Assembly (NCBI GenBank): GCA_029532415.1
Contig: JAQOTA010000046.1
Span: 1-64,000, forward strand
DNA: 64,000 nt
Origin: Marasmius tenuissimus
Taxonomy: Eukaryota > Basidiomycota > Agaricomycetes > Agaricales > Marasmiaceae
Direction of reading: 5' to 3'
The notes below the pieces were generated by a model, which was not told where the DNA came from, made no database searches, and saw only the letters and a list, made by a program, of their open reading frames with translations. The stretch's first letter is position 1, and each line of letters opens with the position of its first letter. Position numbers and translations under genes: made by a program. Below, one piece after another: positions 1 to 12,066 of this stretch.

Positions 1-1081
1 CTGACTGAGGAGCTCACTCTGCGTGTGTTCACGCTCTATAGTCTGACCTGTCCTCGTCTTAGACTAATCGCACTTCAGGACCAACTAGCGTGGCCAAGGA
101 ATGTTCAAGCATGCCTATCTGATATTCAGCCCGCTATGCCACGACTAAACATTCCAACTGCTCGGAGATCGTATCCGCTCCATTCAGTACCAACGCACGA
201 GTCCAGCTCCTGTGAAAGACGGGCTCTTCCTTCACTGAGTTGAAGATCACAACAGGTGTGTCTTTACCTGAGGAAGAGCGAGCAAAGCCGCAGTCGCTTG
301 TCCAGAGGATTGATCAATCAGCGTGAGCGTATCTGCAACCACCTCAAGCAATCTGATGCTTACAGTGGAAGTTCCCGAAAAGAAATGTAATTCGGACGAT
401 TATCTACCGTAACTTAAGGGAATTTACATGTTCTTAATGGGTAGTTCTCAGTCATGAGTCAGTGCAGTTATTCACAGTCATGGAGTAGAGTAAATCCTGA
501 GTCAAAATACTACCGTCAGGAGCTCGGAACCGTAGAAGATGGTACCCAGACTCACCGTATCCGTGTATCGTATTTGACGAGGTCATAGCCTGCAATCTCC
601 CTATCCGTCGTTCACTTTGAGCCTGAAGCATAAGCTTGAGGCATTTTAGACGATTCCTGATGAGCCGAGCGGTGCAAGAGATTGTCGTGAAGCTCGGCCC
701 TCTGAAGAGATGGGTCGAGTTGAGCTCATGTTTGTGTTTGACATGGATCACTTGTCAAATATCGGAGACTCGGAGCGCTACGGATTCAGACGTGCGATAT
801 GACGGCTGGAGGTGATAAAAGCCACCCTCACAAGGGATAGATCTTACCCCCAAGATTTTGAATATCCGAGCTCGGAAATTGGATGTTAGACACCTGTGGG
901 GGTCTTACATTGAAAGGCAACGGAAGGTCGATGCAACTCATGCTCTTAGCGGAGGAGATGTGACGCGGAGGTGAGTATGTATTGAAAGATAAGGTCATGT
1001 GTTGGATCTGCCCACTACATACTAATAGTCAAAGACTCGTCTCAAGAAATCAACATACTCTACACGCCTCATATGGAACCT
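1..1081. other. No recognisable gene
   Basis: Only short open frames occur here on either strand, none with a recognisable motif, splice pattern or repeat structure. I see no tRNA-like fold, LTR end or inverted repeat. It may be decayed transposon or intergenic DNA. Confidence 0.5.
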
Positions 1082-2649
1082 CTAACTAGCTGACGACAAC
1101 CGCTCCCTATCTTGGGGGAGAGGTATCAAGGTGGTGTAGGCTAACGAGAATGCACGACACACGTGCTGAAGCATCTGGTTGACTTCCCCGCGCGACTGCT
1201 TCTCGACGAACGATCTATACTGCTCCTTCATCGTCACTCGAGGACTGTCACAATCCAGAACCTCAAACAGCAGTTTTACTGTCTGTCGAATGGTCTTCAC
1301 GACATCTCTATCTGCCTTCCCTTCTTTGACCAAAAATTCTCGCATCTCATCAGGGTCACGTCTTCCAGTTCCCATCTCCCTGATCATTAAATTGACAAAG
1401 TCCTTCTTACTCTTTTCCGTCTCTCTGTCTCGATAGAGCTTGTTTATTGTCTGCTGGAATTCTTTGTTGAGGAAGTTGTATGTAACGTGGGTCTTTGGTA
1501 GTTCCAACCGTCCTGGGCTCGGAACGGAGGGCGTGCGATGTCCTGGTCCGAAACGCCGTTCAGGGATTGTCACCTTTGTGATGTCAAACGGCTGAGAGCT
1601 GCAAACAACCTTTGATGAATTTCGACGGACTGAATGAGTGCTGTTCAAACGCGCGTTGTCCCGGCCCTGGATAACTTCTCGTGCCTCTGTGGTTCTCGCA
1701 GGAAGCGGTAATTCGTCTGAGCGAATGACGTCAGTCGAAGGAGTATCTAACCGTGAGGGAGATATTGATTGGCGAGACGAGCAGGACCCAGAAAATTGGA
1801 ACGTGATCGTCTTCGCTTGAGTCTCCATCCCTGCCGGAAGTTGATATGAATGGTCCTCCGGTGAGGATAACCCTAAGCCCAGGTTCATTCCACAATCTTC
1901 AGACATTGACGTTCGAAAATACTTGTGTTTGGGGGACCGTCTCTCTGTTGACATTTCCACGTCAAGATTAGTGCCATTCGTCGGTGGAAGTCCTGGAGGG
2001 GCAACATGGTCAGGACCTTTGGAAAGGAGAGCGGGAGAAGGAGGAATAGCGACCAACTCGCTTGAGTACGGGACTTAAGATGACAGTTGGATGGGTGGGC
2101 TTCACCTGACTGGTTTGCATGCCTGTCTATCATTTCCTTGAGCTCACGCGGAAGCTCGATGTCCACCCCACCACAGCCCTGAAGTCTCATAGCATCGACT
2201 TGTTGTTTTTTCCACTCGAATCCTGTGGTGGATGAACTGCTTAGCACTATGGCTGCATCCCGCAAGATTTCTGTGCATAGATACCCTCAGACAGTGTAAA
2301 GTTTTCCCCAGAAGGATAAACTTACGGCAAAGCCTCAAACTGGCCCATCGTGAAACTTCGTGCGTCTGTGAATCGTACGGCGAGACGGATTTACCGGACC
2401 TTCAAGGAAACCTCTTCAGAAAAGAACATTTGGGCAAGATATGGCTTACTTCTCGTTCATTCCACTTCTATCTTTGTCCACATTGCCCGCTTGCTTCCCG
2501 TCATTTTCATCTTCAGCGCCCACCTTGCCCCCATTCGTGCCTCCAGCGTCTTCCTTTTGGCGATGCTTTTTCTTCTTTGGAAAACTGGTTTCGGACGAAT
2601 CCATCGATGTGTCTGTGATGCATTCCATTTTACGCTTGGTGGGCATTGT
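1082..2649 (-). pseudogene. Decayed spliced gene of unknown function
   Basis: A likely spliced minus-strand gene. A first exon starts at the ATG at 2649 and encodes a Lys-rich, nuclear-signal-like stretch (PKKKKHRQK). A GTAAGC donor follows at 2449, a second short exon lies near 2415-2326 with a GTAAGT donor, and a third starts at 2270 after a CACAG acceptor. The last 320 or so codons form one open frame ending at 1082. That part is Ser/Pro-rich and then charged and helical (EKSKKDFVNLMIREMGTGRR), with no domain I recognise. The frames do not join cleanly: exon 2 stops just before its donor and exon 3 is out of phase with the long frame, so at least one frameshift or a misread intron is present. 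It could be a host gene remnant or a transposon passenger. The function is unknown. Confidence 0.35.
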
Positions 2650-2791
2650 TCTGAGACGAGGGCAAGAAGAATCGGAGCGTGGGAATCCAACGCGGCGAGA
2701 GGCGAGGTGACGCTTATTCACACGAGGCCGACTGCAAGCGGCAAGAACCACTACTGGTGGTCTCTGAACCTCGGCTTGAGCCACTCAAATA

Positions 2792-3208
2792 CAGCTGTCG
2801 AAAAAAATCGTAGAAACTTTTGCGATTTTTCGCCTTCAGAAACCTTGTTTATGTGCCAAATACAGCTAAACTTGGCATAGTCATGAGTTACGCGTTGGCA
2901 CTCGGGGCTCAATCTGCCAGGCCCCACCAAGGCCCCACTAGCACTCTTTGATCAGTGCTCAACCTTCAGTGCGTCACCAGCACCCGCCTTGTTCCATGAC
3001 AATGGTAAAGACCCAACGCGTGTTCCATGGGGGGCTGGTGCTGGTGCATCGCTACGCGACCTGGCTCATCATGATCAATCATTGGGTTCATCCGCGACCG
3101 CGTGTCCCGCGACTGTACCAAGTATAGCTAGACTCTGTTTGGCGTATAAACAAGAATCCTGAACACGAACTTAAATCGCAAAAGTTTCTACGATTTTTTC
3201 GACAGCTG
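2792..3208. mobile_element. MITE with near-perfect terminal inverted repeats and TA duplication (Tc1/mariner-type)
   Basis: A 417-bp element with inverted termini of about 37 bp, starting CAGCTGTCGAAAAAA at the left and ending TTTTTTCGACAGCTG at the right. The arms (2792-2828 and 3173-3208) match apart from one extra A in the left arm. A TA dinucleotide flanks each side (2790-2791 and 3209-3210), as expected for the Tc1/mariner/pogo superfamily. The interior has no open frame of note, so it would depend on a transposase encoded elsewhere. The assignment rests on termini and target duplication only. Confidence 0.85.
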
Positions 3209-3573
3209 TAAATGGAAATGGCGGATTTAGGCAAAACGGCAGCGAGAAAATGCTATCGCTCAAAGGCTGCCTGGTACAAGCAAATACGAACAAATGACGT
3301 CGAGAGGGATACATAAACTGAAAACGCTTCGACGTCACCTAGTCTGAATCGTAAAAGAAGGAATACTACCCATCGGAAGTTCATCGACGTCGGCAGCGGC
3401 GGCACTGCCTCCTAACCCTTTCCTTTCAACTTTCACGGACCTGCACTCCATATTCTCCCGACGTGAGCTAGCTACAACCCTCCCCTCAGTGGCAGCATCA
3501 AGGGAAAGCGCCCTACTGATCGTGCCAATGAACGAGGATCAGTCAAGCACACCAAAATGGACAACATCTTCTT

Positions 3574-5274
3574 GACATCTTCATTGTGGCAAGGGGCTAC
3601 ACACGGGGCGCGGAGCAGGTCTTCCAGGCCGCGAAAGCAGTCGCGAAAAGAACTCGGGAAAAGAAAGAATTCATTGTGGCAGGCGGGCCCACAAGAGTCT
3701 ATCTTGCTGGTAGTTGCATGGAAGTGGGTACGATGCAAGTGAAGGCCGGTGCAGGCGTACACTGGGGCCCATTGTCGCCTCTCAACCGGTCAGTCAGAGT
3801 GCCTGGGCCATCTCTATCACAAAACCGAGCGAGTCTATATGCTATATATGTAATGTTGCAGCTCGCGCCGCCGGGAAAGCCGATTCTAGCCTTTTCGGAT
3901 TCTGAATACGCCGTATCTGCACTCACGGAACATATTGGAACGCATATGAGAAATAGGTGGGGGTGTGCAAGTGCTGACCTGCTTGTATCAATTATACGAC
4001 TCATTCGCCAAAGAACAACGGTTGTGATTTTAAATCTTATTGATCAAGAGTCAAACGGGCACTTAAAACAGGCGAGAAATCACGCACAGAGTGCGCTGAA
4101 TCAAGGACTTCAAAGTATCAATGACATGCCTACGTCCCAGAGTGAGATAAACCCAATTTACGAGGTCTGTCCTGAGGGGCGGTGTAGAGTGGTGACAACG
4201 TGGAAACCGCCACAGCGGCCAGTGAAAACCAATGATGCGAGTGGCCAGGTACTGGAATCACACCGGGGAAGGTCAAAGCTCCTCAGGTTGCAAGACCGCA
4301 ATCTCAGGGAGTTCTTAGAGTCGGCAGCTAGCCCAAAAAAGTTTTGGGAGACTTTCCGGAAGTTTGCAAAATCAAAAACCGATCCGGGAGATGGTGTCTC
4401 AGCTGACCAACTGCTCCAAGTATTCTCATCAAGGATGAATAGGGAGCGAGCCATACCTCCGACGTTCAATCAACCACACTACCAGCTAAATGAAGCTATT
4501 GCAGGGATGATACCGGAAGTTACAACTGATGATACACCTGAGAGGTTCTTTGATAGACCTTTTGATATTGATGAAATAGAGTTTGCGAAAGCAGAACTCA
4601 AGAGACTTCATCCTGGAAGGACATCTGCAGGTGAAGATGAAGTCCATTACCGTGATATATGCAATATGAATAGTACACTGATATGTGAGCTAGTGAATCA
4701 ATGCCTGACAGAGAATGATAACCCAGTAATATGGGTGACCACGGTGCTGGTGGGGATACTCAAAAAGGATAAACCAGGTAGTGACCCTGTGTCCTATCGT
4801 GCGGTGGCGCTACAAAGCTGCATGCTCAAGTTTGTAACCCTACTATTCCTGATCAGGGTGGGAGACTGGGCAAATACCCGTAAAATCATTCCTCCCTCCC
4901 AGAATGGCTTTCAGAAAAACATGCGCACCGGAAATAATGTCTTCATTCTGCGAATTGCTATTGAGAAAGCCCGATTGAAAAGTAAAACTCTATGGGTAGC
5001 GGGTGTTGATCTCACTAATGCTTTCCCATCAGTGCACCGTGCAACACTGTGGGTGAAACTGCGTAAGCTTGGTATGGGTGGGAAGATATTTGACTTTCTC
5101 AGACAAATCTACTGTAAAATGAAATATAAGGTTCGACACGGGGAATCAGTCTCATCCCTTTTTGACTCTGATATGGGAATATTGATCGGTGATACATATT
5201 CACCTTTCCTGTGGATTATATATTTCTACGATGTAAAGCGCCACTCGCGGTGTATAATAAAATCTAACTCGTAG
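3574..5274 (+). pseudogene. LINE-like ORF: N-terminal RNase H plus reverse transcriptase, 3'-truncated
   Basis: About 566 codons of one open frame from a non-LTR-type element. The first 180 or so residues look like an RNase H fold: AGAGVHWGP near the start, NRASLYAI where the family normally has NRAELYAI, LAFSDSEYAV, and a C-terminal helix ending HLKQARNHAQSALNQG. The catalytic Glu of the second motif is Ser here, so this domain is probably dead. Residues of about 240-560 are reverse transcriptase: PERFFDRPFDIDEIEFAK, GILKKDKPGSDPVSYRAVAL, PPSQNGFQ, VAGVDLTNAFPSVHRATLW (first catalytic Asp), and the GDTYSPFLWIIYF turn. The ORF breaks off just before the expected A/YxDD motif, so the enzyme is non-functional. 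RNase H ahead of RT is the reverse of the usual LINE order but is a pattern I associate with basidiomycete elements. The matching C-terminal part of such an ORF is at 38.4-39.4 kb on the other strand. Confidence 0.8.
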
Positions 5275-6770
5275 GTCAAATCCTCCCAACACTCAAGAGT
5301 GTAGCTGAAGGGTGCGGGAATCGGGGATCGGCGTTGATCGTAGGTTCCGCTCTTAGCCAGACTGCAATAGTAGGCTGAAGGAAATCTGACTCAAGAAACT
5401 ATCCAACTAAGGTAGCTTCACCTCTGAAACCAGTTCGGAGGTCAAGAGTGGGGTTCGGAAGAGAGGTTTATAGGTTGTTTCGGGGGTGTAGAGTTTGTTT
5501 GGTGCTTCGGAAGTGCGTTCTTAGGCTTCAACTAGCTTCAGAACCACTCGAACAGCGAGGGGCAACAAGACAATCAAATCAAACAATGGCAATAAGACTC
5601 CAATCAAGTCTGTCAATGACCGAAGACCAACTGTCAACGGCGAACAATATCCTCAGCTCAATTAGCTTCGGAAGTTCAACAATAGCTCAGCCAGTCAAGT
5701 CGGCGTCGCAGACAAACAATGCAAAGTCAAGGTCAAGCAAGTGTTCAATGGATTTTCTAGATTTGGGCAAACAAAGTTCTATTCCGTTCTAATGTCTCTC
5801 CAGAAGCGCTCCCGAGTCAACTACCCAACAAGTGGAATAGCTTCGTATCCTCTGAATACTAATCGTACGGATTGCTTGGGGATTCTTGATAAAAACCCCA
5901 CTGCTTATATACCCTAGGATGCGCTAATTCTACCGAATCATACAAATATCGAACAAACCCTGCCTCGGAGGCATAAATTACCTACTTTGGAATATACTTG
6001 GAGAGTTTTGTGTTTAATCTACGCTTTTGAACCCCAAAGTCATAACCAATAAGTTGCTTCGGAAGTATCATCAGCCTCGAACATTCTCTAACATTCTTTT
6101 CTTCCGGGTCTCTCCTATCGATGGTTCCGTTCTGCCTATCTGCCTCCGCAGCATTGATTCTCCGGTTCTAGACTCTTCAATCGTCATAGGTCATCCTGTT
6201 CTGTCTGCCTCTGAAGCATATACTCCCTTCCTCTGAAGCAAAGCACTTGCCTCCGAAGTGCTACTAGATGCCTATATTCACTGAGTTACCCAGCCGTCCA
6301 TAGCCAGGTCGATGTCCTTTCTGTAGCTTGTATAGTTCTGACGTCCTGCCATCCATATGGTCGCCCCACTATAGCCAATCTTGGTACCTTGGATAGGGCT
6401 GGGTAATAGTTCAATGGTTCAGCCAGAACTCCTACTCGATCCTTCGGTACACCATTCCTTTCTTTCTTAGTCCCTTGCCTTCCAATGCAGTCGAGCGCTG
6501 CGTATTGCTACCAGCACCAACTATGCCCTTAGTACAGTCAATATCTCCATGTAGGAGTACAAGGGAGGTGTGTCGAAGGTGCAAGACCTCCGATCACTGC
6601 TCGATCATTGTTTAGCGCACAGTGCCTGGTTCGGATCCACGCCTCCGAAGCGCTAATCTCCTAGTTTCCGAAGTAAAATTTCCACTTCAGCGGCAAGTCC
6701 AGAGGTCAGTATAAGCAAATTGAAATACTGGGTCGTCCCCATTCCTTGCTCACTTTCCCCCAAGCACACT
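5275..6770. other. Intergenic DNA rich in a TCCGAAG-type motif
   Basis: No credible gene. The stretch repeatedly carries a 10-12 nt motif close to GCCTCCGAAGC or its complement (for example near 5508, 5665, 5963, 6054, 6140, 6209, 6249, 6646 and 6668), sometimes with one mismatch. It forms the 5' flank of the spliced gene starting at 6771. Confidence 0.55.
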
Positions 6771-7465
6771 ATGGCACGCTTGCACAATATTGAAGATCAC
6801 TTCCGCAACTTGCTCTATAGTAAGTCTTTCGATTTTCTAAATTCCGAAGCGACCTTCTGACTTCCTCTCCAGAGTTGTATAAGCTCTGGTGGTATCCAGA
6901 AGATTACTCTGATAAGATCAAGGAGCGCCGCATCATCCTACCCATTCCACTCGACGCAGAACAAGAGGCTATCCTCGGAATCATCTTCCAGCAGTTCTTC
7001 CTCAGTCGCCACAGATCCATCTACTGGGGCTACGTGATTCGTTACGACATGATCCAGGACGAAATCTATCTCTGCGAGGACACCTTTGACCACTTCATTC
7101 CTCACGACGCCAGGTCTGTCATTGACATGGTCGCCGAGTCCATTGCTCGAGTCGGTTTCCTCGACTTCAAAACCGCTCGTACTCCTGGAGCCGTCAACGC
7201 TTGGATCGATGCCGTCGTCAGTTGTGCTGAGTGCCAAGCACCTCCAAAGCTTGACTATAACAAGCTCTCGTTCTTCAAGTACTCCCCTCTCATGGGTCGT
7301 TGGCTCTCTCGATCCTTTTCTTTCTATAATCCTATTTTATGTGATCCATTCTATACCGATTATCTAGATCATGAAACCTCCATTGATTCTTATTATCCTG
7401 AAGACTCCGACGTAGATAATTACTTCGGTTGGGATGAGGTAGCTCTAGCCAATATGAATGACTAG
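6771..7465 (+). CDS. Spliced gene of unknown function (213 aa), first of a three-gene cluster
   Basis: Two exons, 6771-6819 and 6873-7465, separated by a 53-nt intron with GTAAGT donor and CTCCAG acceptor. The splice is phase 1 and the join gives one continuous 213-residue frame. The start is the first ATG, at 6771. The protein is compact with no signal peptide or membrane segment. It has aromatic and acidic runs (LYKLWWYPEDYSDKIKERR; YWGYVIRYDMIQDEIYLCED) and a C-terminal third very rich in Tyr and Asp. I do not recognise a family. It lies about 1 kb upstream of the 819-aa gene on the same strand and shares its surroundings: frequent TCCGAAG motifs and a CCCCCAAG box just before the ATG. Clean splicing with an intact frame suggests a functional gene, host or element-borne. 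I cannot assign a role. Confidence 0.65.
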
Positions 7466-7940
7466 CGTAACCGGTAGTATACTTAGTATACTTGCATCAA
7501 TCCTGCCCCCAAAGTGAGGCCTTGACCTTATACCAAGCTTCTGACGCTCGACTTAGTCTCGCTTTCCGACCATCCATGTTTCCGCGGTGACCTTCTCTGT
7601 CTTTCCCTACTAGTACGGGTCTTCGTCAAGTCTGATTCTGTTATTCTAATCCTTAGTACGATGCCTTCGAGCCACTGGAGATATTCCCTTGATATGACTA
7701 CAGGTCCTAGTCGTGCCTCCGAAGTGATACTTTCTTCAGTTATACGACTCCTACAGTTTTCAGAGATAAGGAGAGACGCCTCCGAGGCGCTACTCTCTCC
7801 TTATGCTAGGATCTGAGCCTTTTACTAGCCGCTCGGGACTCGCTCTAGTACTCGTATTACCTAGTCATTTCTTATCTGTTTTATGCTAAAATCGCACAAA
7901 AACGAGGCTCCGAAGCTGCTTTTTAATAGCAGGCGCTACA

Positions 7941-7978
7941 TCTCCCCCAAAGCAAAATCCAGACCGTCCCCGGTCTGG
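7941..7978 (+). promoter_or_regulatory. 17-nt motif plus 8-bp stem-loop, copy 1
   Basis: The 17-nt string TCTCCCCCAAAGCAAAA is followed after one base by a perfect hairpin: CCAGACCG, loop TCCC, CGGTCTGG. The same 17-nt string occurs at 12067, followed by a different stem with the same TCCC loop. Each copy lies upstream of a spliced plus-strand gene (starts at 8444 and 12314), and each is preceded by ATCGCA-AAA type boxes. A role in transcription, or in RNA if this is transcribed, is inferred only. Confidence 0.55.
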
Positions 7979-8380
7979 TGTTTGTACGAGCGGAGGGGCT
8001 TTAGCACGCATCCTTCCTTCTTTATTGACGGTTTCCCACGCCATCAGACGACTTCCGACCCTCTGTTCTTCAGAGGTAGGTCTTCCAATTAATTTCCGCT
8101 GGTCAGAGCACAGCCGATCACTCGTTGCTAGGGCGATCTGATCCTACCCGGGTCCCAGAACCTTCCCCAATATTCTATTTCCAAATCGAATGATCCTAGT
8201 GACTTCGAATGGTTCAACTTCCAAGTCACGAATATTTCTAAGTCCATCAGTCAGCCTCTGAAGTCATAGTTGAGTCAGACTGCGGAGGTTCCCGTCGGTT
8301 ATTCCCGTAGGTCACGCAAATTGCCGAATGTGGCGGTTGTGGTTGAGTTTTGAACTTAGCCGAGGGGGTGCTTCTGAGGC

Positions 8381-8388
8381 TATATAAG
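8381..8388 (+). promoter_or_regulatory. TATA box of the 819-aa gene
   Basis: TATATAAG lies 63 nt before the ATG at 8444, in the context GGCTATATAAGACT. The third gene of the cluster has the similar GGTATAAAAGACT before its own start, which supports related core promoters. Confidence 0.55.
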
Positions 8389-8443
8389 ACTTGCGTTTTT
8401 CTCGCTAAGTCCCCATATTTCCCCCACTTCCGCAGACTTCCCA

Positions 8444-11400
8444 ATGGCTCCTCCGAACCTCGTCACTCTCGCCCTTCAGAACTATGATATACCCTCCGGC
8501 TTTCACCCTTTCATCTCCCCGTTATACGACATCCTGCTCACTTTCCGCAAGCTCGGCGCCGCTACCCATCAGAGCAACTCCCGGAAAGAGCTGACCGAGT
8601 TGCTCAAGAAGCACAAGAGGAACTTGGTAAGTCTGTTCTCACTCTTTCCTCTATTTTCTCCTCTGATATGGTTTCCTTCAGATCCAACTCTCTCAGCTTC
8701 ATTCTGACAGCGGAGGGATGGAGGACACCTTCGCCGGTTCCTTCATTCTTACGATTGTCGATGCTTGTCACTCCCATGTCAACGCTTCCGAACCGTTCAA
8801 GAAGTTGGTCAGAGGATGGTGGCCACAATCTTCTGCTCAGCGCGGCAAGCTGCGTCGGAAGGGTTGCTCGGTAAGTTACTCGCCCTTTATCCGTCCATTC
8901 TTCAGCTGACTGCTTCTTATGTAGTCATTTGACGTTTCCGAACTTCCAGACGCCGCCATGGACCGCCATTTCTTGTCTTTGAAGCCCTCCACTCCCTCTC
9001 AGAACCTCGGCATCATCGATATCGACGCTAGTGACGACAACAACAACCATCCTGTTCCAGCTGGCCCCTCCAGGGTCGTTGAGGGCGGCAACACTGACGA
9101 TGATTCCTCCGATGCTTTCAGCGTCTCGGAGGATCATGTCTCCGCTCACGATCTCCAGTCTCGAGACTCGTCCTACGTTGTCCCCGATCCGCCTGAAGAT
9201 CCTCAGGCCGTTGCTTCCTCCTCGGACGACGACGACTTTGAGCCTCCTCCAGTTCCTGCGGAGGAAATCAACAGGTTCGTCCTTTCTCAACGACTCGAAG
9301 ATATCATGCCGACTCCGATCTTTCCTCCTTCTCACCATCGACCTCGCATTCGTCACCCTGTGTCTCCAAATCATAAACACTGGGGTCCTCGATCCAGGGT
9401 GAGTCCTCACATTCCTTCCTTGTTTCTAACTCGGTTACTAACTCCCTTGTGACAGCGCCGATCTGCATCTTCTTCCTCAGATACCGATTCTGACGAGGAG
9501 GGAGAGACAGCTTCATCAATCCAGACTCGTCCCCTCATATCTCGTACCGGCCATGAGGATATCGAAATGTTCGTGGTCGACGCTTCCGAACCATCAGCTG
9601 ATGGTGGTTTCACTACGGTAAGCTCCTTCTAAATCCTGTTTCCATTTCTAATTCTAATTTCTTGTCCATTCAGAATAACATGGCCATCGAAGACGAGGCC
9701 GGTGATGGAGAGGAGGACGACCAAGACATCGAGGAACACTCCATGTCTAGTCGCGAGGTCAAAGAGCGCCGGGAGGCTCTGTCATCCTTGAAGAGCTTGG
9801 GGAACCCCCGAGTTCCTCGTCCTCGTTCTGAAACCCCACCTCCGATTCCTCCTTCCGCGGCGGTTATCAAGGTCAGCTCTTGTCTTAACCTTCCTTCCAG
9901 TCTCTTTTTGTCTAACTTAGTCTCTCTCAGACTCGAATTGGCCGAACTGTGAACGCTCCGAGGCGTCCAGGTACTTCAACGGCAGTCATTCCTACCGTAA
10001 GTTTCCTTTTCTTGGCTCTGTCATATCTTTCTCTCATGTTTCCATCCTCAGATGCGTCCTTCATCCGGTCCATTAACTTCAAAGCGGAAGCGCGAATCCG
10101 CCCCTGAGCCTCAGCATTCTACTCGAGCTCGCTCAATGTCTGCTATGGCTGCTCCCGTTTCTGAAGATGAGGAGTCTAGCGGATCTAACTCTCCTCCCGC
10201 TAAGAAGGCGAAGACCTCCAGCCAGGCGAAGGGGAAGGGGCCAGCTCATAAGCACTCCGGCTCCCGATCTCGTGCGCGGTTCTACGAGCGCCCTCAGTAC
10301 GGAACACCCCCTGCCGACTTAAACTCTTACGAAGACATGGAGATCCGCAACGCGGATTCCGTCTTGGGTACTCCAAACAAGTCGGTAAGTTTCTATTTCT
10401 CTTCAATCCGATTTCCTTTTCATAGTTCTGACACGCTCCCTAGCCTGCCCCGCTTTGGACTTCACTCCCTGGTACTAACAATGCCGACGAGGAGAAATCT
10501 GAGTTCTGGGACCCGGCCAACGGGTATTTCTTGTTAAAAGGTCAAACTGGGGTCCCTGACGGTGTTATCCGAGGTAAGTCTCCCACTGTCTTTTCCTGTT
10601 TATCGTTTCTTACTTTGGATCTCAGACCTCCGTGGCTACCTCTCGGTCCCAGGCCAGCTCGACCTCCATGTCAACCACTTCGTCAACGCCACAGCTCCGA
10701 TGCGTGCAGTGAGTACTCCCGCCTCATTGCTTATATTGCATGATCCTAACTTTCCTTGTTTAGCCTGCTCTGGGTCGTTCAAAGCTGGTATGTTTCAGCT
10801 GCGTGCTTCACCCAGAGACCTGCGTCCCGTTTCCTGCCGATGACGAGCAGCATCTATCCAACTCGCGGAAGTGTCTCTTCTGCGTGCAGAAGAAGCTCTC
10901 GTGCGTGATGAGCTGTCCGTCAGAGGAGTTCGACAAGATGAAGGAGCTCTGCGCAGGCTGGGGTGAAAGTAGCGAGGCTGGTACGTGCTTTCCTTTTTCT
11001 ATCTTCATTTTCTTTAGTTCTGAATTTTCTCTTTTAGGACTAAGCCGCCAATTCGAAGAGATCGCTAACGGTCGTCGCACCGTTGAGAGGCTCATCAACA
11101 CTCGGAACGACTTGGACACTGAGATCCAACGGCTCGCTGATCGTGACGCGGCTCTGGTTGCGAAGCTTCGGGAGTGCTGCCGCGACCCTCGAGACATCCT
11201 ACGCCATCTTTCCCGCAACGACCCCGACTTCCAACTTAGCATGCCAACCATCATCCAGCTATGCTCAGTCTTCGGATGGGACTTCTCGGAGCTCCCCGAA
11301 CCTCTTCAGTTCGGTCGTCATACAGATGGTACTCCTTATCTTCGGAACCAGGCTCGGGGCGACGTCCTGATGATTCCATCTACCTCCGAGTTTCCCACCG

Positions 11401-11516
11401 GGACCCCAGCTCTCGCTGCTGGTCCTTCTCGTGTAAGTCCCTCTATTCCACTTTCTTCGCCTCCTTTCACTAAGTTCTTGCCTTAGAAGGGTGGTCTTTT
11501 GTTTTCTCTAGATTGA
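8444..11516 (+). CDS. Twelve-exon gene of unknown function (819 aa) with a Cys-rich C-terminal module
   Basis: Exons: 8444-8626, 8682-8870, 8925-9398, 9456-9617, 9674-9871, 9931-9996, 10052-10384, 10444-10573, 10626-10708, 10764-10980, 11038-11432, 11487-11516. All introns are 47-61 nt with GT donors and AG acceptors, and the phases sum to exactly 820 codons. Residues 1 to about 125 form a folded-looking domain (SGFHPFISPLYDILLTFRK; GSFILTIVDACHSH). Next comes a long acidic and Ser/Pro-rich disordered section with a basic patch (PPAKKAKTSSQAKGKG). Then comes a Cys-rich module with spaced CxxC pairs (KLVCFSCVLHPETC; KCLFCVQKKLSCVMSC), likely metal binding, and finally a charged helical segment, possibly coiled coil (RLINTRNDLDTEIQRLADRD). 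The arrangement suggests a nuclear or nucleic-acid-binding protein, but I cannot name a family. It shares strand and promoter features with the genes on either side. The last exon is tiny, so the exact 3' end is less sure. Confidence 0.7.
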
Positions 11517-11564
11517 TATAGCTCTTGTCTTCAGATCTATCCAGGTACTCTTGTACCTTATATC

Positions 11565-11720
11565 TTGTGTAGCCTATAGTCCCCCGGACTTTTCTTAAAT
11601 CCTGTATTATCAACTCCTCAGTACTTTATTGAGTACTTTATTTCTTGAGTAGTTCATAGTCCCTTGGACTTTAAATTCTGTATTATTATCTATTCCTTCG
11701 TCCCTATGGGACTTATAAAA
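11565..11720 (+). repeat. Degenerate direct repeat in the intergenic spacer
   Basis: Two related blocks of about 45 bp, each running CTTG-GTAG--CATAGTCCC--GGACTT and then a TGTATTAT tail, start near 11565 and 11644. A third partial copy (TCCCTATGGGACTT) follows at about 11701. The spacing is near 79 bp. The stretch 11517-12313 otherwise holds only TCCGAA motifs and the promoter of the next gene. Confidence 0.5.
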
Positions 11721-12066
11721 TCTTACTATCTTGTCTTTTCAGTTCTGGTGTGATCCTAAGTCTTGGGCCTCAAAAGCCCTTCAGACTTTAAGTTCATTGT
11801 GACGCTTCCGAAACTTGAAAATCTATCAAGCCGAGGCGTACGAGTTGTTTTCTTTTCAGCTCCCACCATCACTTTTGTCTTCCGAACTTTGCTCGGCTGA
11901 TAGCTAGAGCTTCCGAATCGGTTTTATCATCCTTGTGGTTCAGAGCCACTCTATTCAGGCACCTCCGAACCGTCAAATGCGCTCAAATTCTCAAGGTCAA
12001 ATTATTTGACTCCGAGGGCGCTTATTCGTTGAAATCGCAAAATCTAAATCGCAAAATCTTAGTCCC

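Larger units (their letters stand above)
7466..8443. other. Intergenic region holding the promoter of the 819-aa gene
   Basis: No open frame of interest. It contains more TCCGAAG-type motifs (near 7712, 7769, 7905, 8255 and 8371), the stem-loop element at 7941-7978 and a TATA box near 8381. Confidence 0.5.

Noticed and set aside
5448..6236. Open frames of 60-115 codons in the TCCGAAG-rich spacer
   Set aside because: Composition follows the repeated motif, there is no splice structure or recognisable domain, and adjacent frames are equally open.
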